DNA from: Diacronema lutheri
Taxonomy: Eukaryota > Haptophyta > Pavlovophyceae > Pavlovales > Pavlovaceae
Assembly (NCBI GenBank): GCA_019448385.1
Contig: JAGTXO010000041.1
Span: 1-64,000, forward strand
Reading direction: 5' to 3'
DNA length: 64,000 nt
The position numbers and the translations under genes are program-made. Positions 23,679-30,510 of this stretch are shown piece by piece. The notes under the pieces were generated by a model that saw only the letters and a program-made list of their open reading frames with translations, was not told where the DNA came from and ran no database searches. The stretch's first letter is position 1. Each line of letters starts with the position of its first letter.

Positions 23679-24583
23679 GCGCGCGCTGTTGCGGGCTGCG
23701 CAGCAGGGACGACGGGGGAATTGGCGAGCGAGGGTTGGGCGCAGATCGGCGTGGTGGCGCGGCAAGACGAGCGCGCGCCGGGCGCCTGGCGCGGAGGCGC
23801 CCCGCGCGAGGACGCGAGCCGCTTCTCGCACCGGACGGGCGCCCACGCGCAAGCCGGCTTTCGAGGGCTGGTGGATGGTGGCAGATGCCGAAACGGACAC
23901 ATGGAATGATGCGTCGGCGGCGCGAGCGCGGGACGATCTTGCCCGGGCAATTTTGCGCACGCTGCCAGCGCGCGTATGCGTGCGCATGCAGCGGGCGGCG
24001 CGCACGTTGCGCGTGACGGGGCGCCGAGCGGCACACCGGCGGGGACGCGCTCGCCGCTGCCGTGGCATCGTACGCTGCCTGCGTGCTGGCCCGCACGCAC
24101 GTTGCCGGCGCGAGGGGACGGCGAGTGCGCCTCGGCCGAACAGGCGCGAACGTTACGCCCGAGCGCGTGGCCGGGCCCCGCCGACTGCACGCAGCGCCGG
24201 CCCAGGCGCGCATCCGCCCGACGCGGATTTGGACGACGCATCGACCGGCACGCCGAGCGTCTGCGCCCGCCTCGCGGCCGGTCGCGCCGGCCCCTCTTCG
24301 GCCCGAGGCCGCACGTCCGCCGCGCGCCGCTTTGGCGCGCGGCGCGGCGCTCCCGGAACGCGCATGGCACACGCGCGGTGCGCGGGCACGCCCGCAACGC
24401 GCCATTCCAGCGCGAGCAGTTCGGCAAGCTTGCAGCGCGCGAGCAGCCGGGCATGTGCCGCGGAAACACAGTTCGCTGTGTGCGCCGGCCGCGACGACAC
24501 GGCGTAGCGGCGCGAGGCTGGCCGCCGGGGCCACGGGCGTACTGCCGTGGCGCGACGCCATGGTATGAGCAATAATTTCATCG

Positions 24584-24609
24584 GGGGGTGGGGTGGGGGG
24601 GGGGGGGGG
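24584..24609. repeat. Poly-G run interrupted by T
   Basis: G-rich run with two T interruptions near its 5' end, directly after ATTTCATC. Confidence 0.9.
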
Positions 24610-24920
24610 CGCGTTGTGCGCACTTGGCGCGCGAGTAGTGCGAGTGGCGGGCGAGCCTCGTCGCCCACGGAGCCCGCCCCCGGCTCGGCGGCGCGCCGCC
24701 TGCTCGCCGGGTCGCGCACCGCCGTCGCCGCCGCTGCGCACTTGCCCAGCTTGCCGGCAGGCGGCAGGCGGCGGCGACGGCGGCGGCGGCGGCTGCGGCT
24801 GCGGCGCGAGCGCGACGCCGGGCGGCGGCAGCGCCGACGGCACGCGCGCAGCGGCGACCCACGCGGCGGCGGGCAGCGCGCCAGCGTGAGGCCCCTGCGC
24901 GCCGGCCGCATTGGCGCCGC

Positions 24921-24947
24921 CCTGCGCGCCCTAGAAGGGCGCGCAGG
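24921..24947. other. Perfect 12-bp hairpin downstream of the helicase remnant
   Basis: CCTGCGCGCCCT is followed by AGA and then its exact reverse complement. The stem is perfect with a three-base loop. It lies about 260 bases past the last recognisable helicase codons in that gene's direction. It could be a transcript 3' structure, a rolling-circle-type element end or chance. Confidence 0.7.
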
Positions 24948-25036
24948 TACGCGGGCCGGTCGCGCGGCGCGCGGTGCTGGCGAGCACCCGACGGCTGCGC
25001 GTCGGCGCGAGCGGCGCGGCGGGCGTCGCGCCGGCG

Positions 25037-25052
25037 GGTGCTGGCCAGCACC
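25037..25052. repeat. 16-bp palindrome, second copy of a pair
   Basis: GGTGCTGGCCAGCACC is a perfect palindrome. A near-identical copy with one mismatch (GGTGCTGGCGAGCACC) lies at 24973-24988. Both sit just past the helicase remnant. Confidence 0.7.
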
Positions 25053-25205
25053 GCGCGCCGGCGGCGCGCCCGCCGCCAGCGCGCCGCCCGCCGCCGGCGC
25101 CGCGCGCGCCGTCCGCGCCCGCCGCCACCGCGCGCCGCCGCCGCGCATTCGCGCGCGGCGGCGACGGCGGCCGCGGCGAGCGCCGCCGCCGCCGCCTCGC
25201 CACCG

Positions 25206-27577
25206 CTGACCGCGCGGAGCACCTCTTTGAAGACGACGCTGCGCGTCACGAGGTCCGCGCCGAGCGCAAAGCGGACGCGCGACGTGTGCCCGACGCGCGA
25301 AGCGGCCACGTGGAGCTGGCCGTGCGTGAAGCACGGCTCGGCGAGCCACACGCCCGCGCACCCGAGCGCTTGCCCCTGCGCCTCGTTACGCCGGCCGCAC
25401 CGGGGAACTGGCGGCGCATCCGCACAAGCGCGAACGTGCCGTCGTCGGGCGAGTGGTGGTCGACACGCGCGACGAGCACGGTGCTGTCGCGCCCGGCGGC
25501 CGCGCCGGGGCGTGCGCACTCGAGCAGCCGGCCGCCGGCGCGCACGCCGCGCACGATCAGCCGCGTGCCGCCGCACAGCCCCTCGCCGGGCGAGAGGTTG
25601 CGCGGCAGCATCACCACCATCCCGGGCTTCAGGTCGAGGACGCGGTGCGGCATCTGCGCGTGCTCGAGCGAGTCGAGGAATTCGACCGACGCCCGCGCAA
25701 TCTGCTTGCCCGCCCCGTCGTCGCGCCAGCTCGTCCGCCGACGCGCACCTCGCCGCCGCGCCCGGGAAGCGGCCGATCGCCAGCCAGTTGATCCGCGCCA
25801 CGTCCGTCTGCTTGGCGCAGAGCACCGCGCGGTCGCACAGCGAGCCGTCGTCGGTCCAACACGTCGCGCCGTGGACAAAGTCGTCACGAGCTCCGTCGGG
25901 TAGGCCGAGCCCACGCGGATGGGGACGCCGCCGACGGCCTCGGGCAGCTGCACGGGATCGAGCGGGAATGCGCCGGGCATGGCCCCGGCCGCCGGCACCG
26001 CCGCGGGAACGGCGCCGTCGCCGGGGCTGCGCAGCAGCTCCGCCCACTCGCCCGCGCCGAGCGCGTCGCCCGTGTCGCGCGCCGCGCTCGAGGCGCGAAC
26101 GTTCTCGACCAAGGCGTGCTGCCGATCGTGCTGCCACGGCGCCGAGTACTTGAGGCAGGAGCGCACGATCTGCGCGCGCGAGCCGCGCCGCACCACCGGC
26201 AAGCACTGGCGAAAGTCGCCGGCGAGCAGCAGCGTCTCGCCGCCGAAGCGCTCGTCGACGCCCGTCACGTCGCGCAAACACCGATCAGGCGAGTCGAGGT
26301 GGCACCGCGTCTGCATCGGCGCCTCGTCCCACACGACCAGCCGCCGCGGCGGCCAGGGAGCGCCCGCGCTCGGAGCGCGGCACGCCATTGAACGGCTTGC
26401 CCGTCGGAGTCGGCACCGCCGGGCACCTTGAAGGTCGAGTGGAAGGTGCGGCCGTCGGGCAGCAGCGTGGCGGCGACGCCCGAGGACGCGCCCACGACGA
26501 CCGCGTGCCCATCCGCGCGCACGGCGGCGATAATGGCGCGCTCGACGAACGTCTTGCCCGTTCCGCCCGGCGCGTCGCAAAGATGCAGCCGGTTGCCCAC
26601 GCCGCGCAGCGCCGATTTGACGACCGCGCCGTGGAGCGCGCACTGCTGGCCGCCCTCGGCCATCGCCGCGCGCGCCGCCGCCGCGCTCGCAGCCCGCTCG
26701 GCGCGATGGTAGCCCTGCGCGCGCGCGAGCTCGCGCCCGCCCGGCCCGGCCGGCGCGCGCGCCGTGCGCAGACCGGCCACCGCCGCGAGCGCCGCCGCGC
26801 GCTCGCGCTCGTCGGGCACGTACAGCCCCGTGGAGTCGAACGTGTCGGCCCAGGCGGGCACGCCGTACGAGGCGAAGGCGTCCGAGCCGGGCTGCGGCCG
26901 CTGCTCGGCGCGCTTCAGGAGCATGACCCCGCACACGTTCCACTTGGTGCCAAACATCGAGCCCGTGAGCCCCGTGTAGACGCGGTCGAGCTGCGTGGCG
27001 ATGGCGCAGACGTCCTCGTGCCGGATCTCGTCGACCGGTTCGCGCCGCGCGTCGACGAGCGGCACGACGCGCTCGGAGCCCGCCCACGTGAACGTGCGCG
27101 TCGACATGTTCAGCCGCGTGTGCGCGAGCGTGTCGTCCTCGTACTTGGGCTTGACGGCGGGCGAGAGCTTGCCGCGCACCTCCTCCTTCGAGAGGCCGCG
27201 CGTGTTGAGCAGCTCCTTCTGGCGCGCGTGCACCGTCTCGACGCGCTGATCGTCGATGGCGCGCAGGGCGCCAAAGTAGGCGTCCATCTGCGCGAGCGGC
27301 GCGCCTTCAATCGGCAGCTCCTTGTCGGTCACGCCGGCCGTGTACGCCGCCTTGTCGACGTCCGTCGGCCCGTACATGGTGCCAAAGTTGCCGTCGCCCG
27401 TGAGCTCGGGCCAGTCGACGACGCAGGGCGGCGAGACGAAGGCGAGCGCGCGGCGCGACGGCCCGTAGCTCAGCTTGTCGACCGTGCGCGCCTGCTCGCT
27501 CGGCTTGACCGGCCGCGTGCTCACGATCTCGCAGTTGACGAGCGCCGCGTCGAAGGCGCGCAGGTCGATGGCGGCCA
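25206..27577 (-). pseudogene. Decayed PIF1-like helicase gene with possible ssDNA-binding N-terminus
   Basis: Helicase motifs run in order along the minus strand: Walker A in APGGTGKTFVERAI (about 26545-26580), Walker B in VVWDEAPMQTRC (about 26305-26340), motif III in LLAGDFRQCLPV (about 26205-26240), the VMLPRNLSPGEGLCGGTRL strand near 25560-25620, and a final THGQLHVAASRVG box (about 25285-25330). These are hallmarks of PIF1-type SF1 helicases, including those of large transposons. About 330 residues precede Walker A, ending in GSMFGTKWNVCGVMLLK, and resemble phage-type ssDNA-binding proteins in pattern only. The coding path changes frame about five times with no matching splice sites, so the copy appears broken. 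The start MAAIDLRAF at 27577 is preferred. No HUH replication initiator was found. Confidence 0.75.
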
Positions 27578-27756
27578 TGGTCGTTGTGCGCGGGAGATCA
27601 CGCTGCAGGCGGCTCCACAGTAGGTTCGAGAAAAAAAAAAGCTGGGCCAACGGTCAGTCGAGCGCCACAAGCAATCCTCGGGAGCCGGTGGCCCAACCCA
27701 ACCCAACGATCTTCGTCGCCACCCTTCGCGCGTTTTCCGTTCGCGCCCAAGCAGAC

Positions 27757-28053
27757 AATGAGACCACAATCTCGGTGCTGCTCGGCGCGATGATGGGCCT
27801 CAGCGGCTCGGTGGCGATCGTGCTCTACGTGCGCGCGCGACGTCGCGAGGTGCAGCACGGGCGCGTGGCGACGCCGCGCATCATCCAGCGCCAGCTCGAG
27901 CTGCAGCTGCCGTGGGGCCGGCCGGACGAGGCATCCGTCGCCTCGCGTGCCGAAACGCCGGGCGTCGAGGCCGCGTCGCGCTCGGTGCGCGACGCGGCGC
28001 CCGAGCCGGACCCGGACGAGGGCTACGTGCGCGTGGCGAGCGCGGCGTTCTGA
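27757..28053 (+). CDS. Small single-pass membrane protein, 3' exon
   Basis: The frame encodes a hydrophobic segment (TTISVLLGAMMGLSG followed by SVAIVLYV), then RARRR, then an acidic, partly helical tail ending in EGYVRVASAAF. A typical acceptor (CCCAAGCAG) precedes it, so an upstream exon is likely and the true start is not resolved. Continuing the frame upstream would overlap the divergent helicase gene antisense, which argues against a single exon. The charge pattern suggests an N-out, C-cytosolic anchor. I do not recognise the family. Confidence 0.45.
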   Translation, partial: NETTISVLLGAMMGLSGSVAIVLYVRARRREVQHGRVATPRIIQRQLELQLPWGRPDEASVASRAETPGVEAASRSVRDAAPEPDPDEGYVRVASAAF

Positions 28054-28153
28054 GGCGCGCACGACGTCGCCCAGCCAGAGCAGCCCGGGGCGGGGCGAGT
28101 CCGGCTGCGCGGAGGTCCGGCTCGAGCGGGCGGGCGCCATGCTCTGAGGCGCC

Positions 28154-28466
28154 GCCGCTTTCTAAAAGGGTGTAGGGTGTAGGGTGTAGGATGCAAAACA
28201 AGCCCTCCCCACATCTGGGCCCGACGTCATTCCTTCTTTCGTCACAGCGTCATTCCTTCACTCCCTGTAGGACTTTCGTAACCGTACTTATCCTACACCC
28301 TACACTATGCAAATACCTAGAGAATAGATACATCCTACACTAAGTAAAAGTACTCGTATGTGAGTAACGTCACGGCTTCGAAGAAGGAATGACGTCGGGC
28401 CCAAATGTGGGGAGGGCTTGTTTTGCATCCTACACCCTACACCCTACACCCTTTTAGAAAGCGGCG
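28154..28466. mobile_element. 313-bp MITE with about 85-bp inverted repeats
   Basis: The ends GCCGCTTTCTAAAAGGGTG and its reverse complement begin arms of about 82-86 bases that match nearly perfectly, including GGGCCCGACGTCATTCCTTC near the inner edge. The flanks on both sides read GCC, a possible 3-bp target duplication, though a shared GGCGCC makes this ambiguous. Each arm carries three copies of a GTGTAGG heptamer. The interior is markedly AT-richer than the genome and has no coding capacity. The superfamily is not clear. Confidence 0.85.
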
Positions 28467-28593
28467 CCGAAGGTGGGAGGATGCCACCCGTATGCGCGCG
28501 TTTGAACGTGCGCGGACGGCCGTTGGCTTCGCGCCCTTTCGCCCACGGTTTGCGCGCCAACGGACCAGTCCTCCGCGGGCGCCGCGCATCGTC

Positions 28594-28797
28594 TCAGGGG
28601 CGGTCGGTGTGGTACGCCGCGCGCATCGTCAGCGCCGCGGCGTCGAGCTCGGCGAGCGAGGGCGCGTACGTGACGCCGCTCAGCACCTCGTCCGCGCCCG
28701 CCCTCGTCGCGCTCGCCGCCTCCGCAGTGCGCGCAGGCGGCTTCGTGACGGCACGCGAGGCCACGCCGCGCGCCGCAGGTGCCTTCGCGCGCTGCAT
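28594..28797 (-). CDS. Possible small protein of 67 residues
   Basis: A minus-strand frame starts with MQRAKAPAARG and ends with a more protein-like tail (LSGVTYAPSLAELDAAALTM). It lies head-to-head with the coiled-coil locus at 28884. No family is recognised, and it may be a shadow frame. Confidence 0.25.
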   Translation of the reverse strand: MQRAKAPAARGVASRAVTKPPARTAEAASATRAGADEVLSGVTYAPSLAELDAAALTMRAAYHTDRP

Positions 28798-28883
28798 CGT
28801 CTGTCTGCCGGTCCGACGCGCTCTGCTCTGAACGAACGGACGGCACGCCCGACGAGATCTCGTCGCGTGCACGCTCGCACAGC

Positions 28884-29716
28884 ATGTACCCCCAGAACGT
28901 CTCCGAGCTGCTGCCCGACGAGATCTTCGGCGACGAGCTGCTCGTCGACCGGCACTACCGCGTGCGCATCCTTCAGCGCGTCGCCCGCCGCCGCGATGCG
29001 GCCGAGGCCAACTTTTGGCTCGACGGCGGGCCCGCCGACTCGGTCGTCGGCGCGTGCATGTGCGGCCGAATCTACGCGCTCAAGTGCATGGGCCGGCTCG
29101 TCCGCGGCGCCCGGATCCTCGCGCTGCTGCGCAAAAATGTGGCGCTCGCCATGTGCCGCGCACACCTCATGGGCCACATGCTCCAGCGCATCGTCGGCGA
29201 CAGCGGCGTCGCGCGGCTGCTGCAGCTGGTTGCAGCTCGTTCGCGAGGATCACGACACGCTCAACGCCGAGCACCAGGCCTTGGAAGCACAGCATGACAC
29301 CGGCCAAGTCATGCGACGGCATGTGCGCGCGCGCCGACGCGCTCTCCAAGGACCTCGCACGGGCGCACGAGCACGCTCACAAGCTCGATGGCTATCTGGT
29401 GTGGTGCAGCGAGCGCCTCGGTGAGAGTGACTCTTTCAACGGAGCGCTCGAGAACCTGAACACGCGGTGCAGCATGAGATGTGCTGGCTCCACGCCGAGA
29501 TGTCGTCGCTCGTTGCGAGTTCGCCCGAGGCTTACGCGAACGACAGCGAGGCCACCGACTTCAAGGACCACGGCGTGTGCGTCGAGTTCGATGTCTTCAA
29601 CCGCGACGGGGTCGAGGGCGCGCCCGTGCCCGCGACCGCGCCCACGAAGGCAGAGCCGGGCATCGAGTCCGAGTGCATCGCGCCCGCACAGGCAGAGCCG
29701 GGCAGCGAGTCCGAAG

Positions 29717-29749
<33 letters not shown>

Positions 29750-29780
29750 GGCAGAGCCGCGCACCGAGCCCAAGTGAGCC
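28884..29780 (+). pseudogene. Decayed coiled-coil gene
   Basis: Protein-like sequence begins at MYPQNVSELLPDEIFGDEL and continues for about 120 residues with balanced composition. A helical segment (LVREDHDTLNAEHQALEAQ) then appears in another frame, KDLARAHEHAHKLDGYLVW in a third, and an acidic segment rich in Glu and Pro (near 29640-29710) after that. There are about three frame changes and no convincing splice sites at them, so the locus looks like a broken host gene. Two near-copies of CAGCTGGTTGCAGCT at the first change suggest a small duplication. I cannot name the family. Confidence 0.4.
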
Positions 29781-30374
29781 AACGTGCCGCCGAACTCGCC
29801 CAAGCTCTCGTCGGTCGACAGTCAGGCCACCGAGTACAAGACCTCCTACGCGAACTCACGTGCTCGCCACCTGCAACGCCTCGAGTTTACGCACGCGTTC
29901 GAGTCTGTGCAGGCCGAGGTCGCTTAGCCAAAGCGCGCCAAGGTTCCAGCCACCGGCGCATCCAGCCGCTGGCTGCGCAACACGGCGGTGCGCAACACCC
30001 GCAGCTCGGCCAACGGCAAGTAGCGCGCCGGCGCAGCGCACGGTATGCCGCGGCGAGCTCAGTCGCGAAGAGTGTCCGACTGGCCGCGCCCTCCACGGGG
30101 TGCACGCGCACTCGGCGCGGTCCGGTCAGTCAGGGGGCCTCAGCTTGCGCGATGCCAGTTGCGAGCCCCCCCGGAATCCGCCATTCTATTCTACTAGGCG
30201 TAAATCACCCAAGCCCTTCCGGTCGCCCGCATTCCGGGGTCGGACCCTCCGTCGGCCCGGCTCGGGCCCTCCGTCCGCCGCGCCCGCTCGACCCCGAATT
30301 CTACTCCAAATCGGCCGGTCAGGAGGGTGTCTCGGTCCTAGGCTCGTCATAAGCCTCGCCCCGACCCCTCGAGC
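29781..30374. other. Stretch without a supported gene
   Basis: No frame on either strand has recognisable features. The right half is less GC-rich and contains scattered TCTACT and CCGGTC words, leading into the promoter-like site. Confidence 0.5.
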
Positions 30375-30480
30375 GCTCATTGGCTGGCTTTTAACCCTTG
30401 ATTGTACGACCCGGGTCGTACTCTCAGCCTTACACTGGCCGGACCAGCCCGGACCGCGCCGTATATAGGGTTTTTTCATG
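30375..30480 (+). promoter_or_regulatory. Promoter-like site: ATTGG box, 18-bp palindrome, TATA box
   Basis: In plus orientation an ATTGG (reverse CCAAT) at about 30379 is followed by the perfect palindrome GTACGACCCGGGTCGTAC at 30404-30421 and by GTATATAGGG at 30461. A T-run leads to an ATG at 30478. The spacing suits an RNA polymerase II promoter. The only downstream open frame is antisense to the last exon of the SPX gene and is Arg-rich, so an antisense or non-coding transcript is as likely as a protein. Confidence 0.45.
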
Positions 30481-30510
30481 ACTGGTCAGGAGCGGACGGA
30501 TGACGGATGC

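Larger units (their letters stand above)
23679..25205. other. Stretch without a supported gene
   Basis: About 1.5 kb separates the USP gene from the helicase remnant. It contains a T-interrupted poly-G run at about 24584-24609, a perfect hairpin at 24921 and two 16-bp palindromes. Open frames here are Arg/Ala-rich on every strand and show no recognisable domain. Confidence 0.5.
1..27600 (-). mobile_element. Large Fanzor-bearing mobile-element block (left end not in window)
   Basis: All recognisable genes in this stretch read on the minus strand and have functions typical of mobile DNA: a PIF1-like helicase, YqaJ-type exonuclease, Ulp1-like and USP-type proteases, chromodomain and a Fanzor nuclease. 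None is an ordinary housekeeping gene, in sharp contrast to the compact host genes right of 37.8 kb. The right limit is placed near 27.6 kb because the helicase gene starts there and host-like coding begins soon after. I could not find terminal repeats or a target-site duplication, and the left end lies beyond the window. No capsid, reverse transcriptase or known transposase was recognised. Part of it is clearly decayed, with several frame changes in the helicase gene and about two in the Fanzor part. It may be one giant element or nested smaller ones. Confidence 0.55.

Noticed and set aside
25206-27577. Complete Helitron
   Set aside because: The helicase resembles the Helitron type, but no HUH Rep motif is seen upstream and no TC/CTRR ends were found.
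1-27600. Polinton, giant-virus or other capsid-bearing element
   Set aside because: I found no capsid, packaging ATPase, protein-primed polymerase or integrase. Helicase, YqaJ and Ulp1 genes also occur in large DNA transposons.
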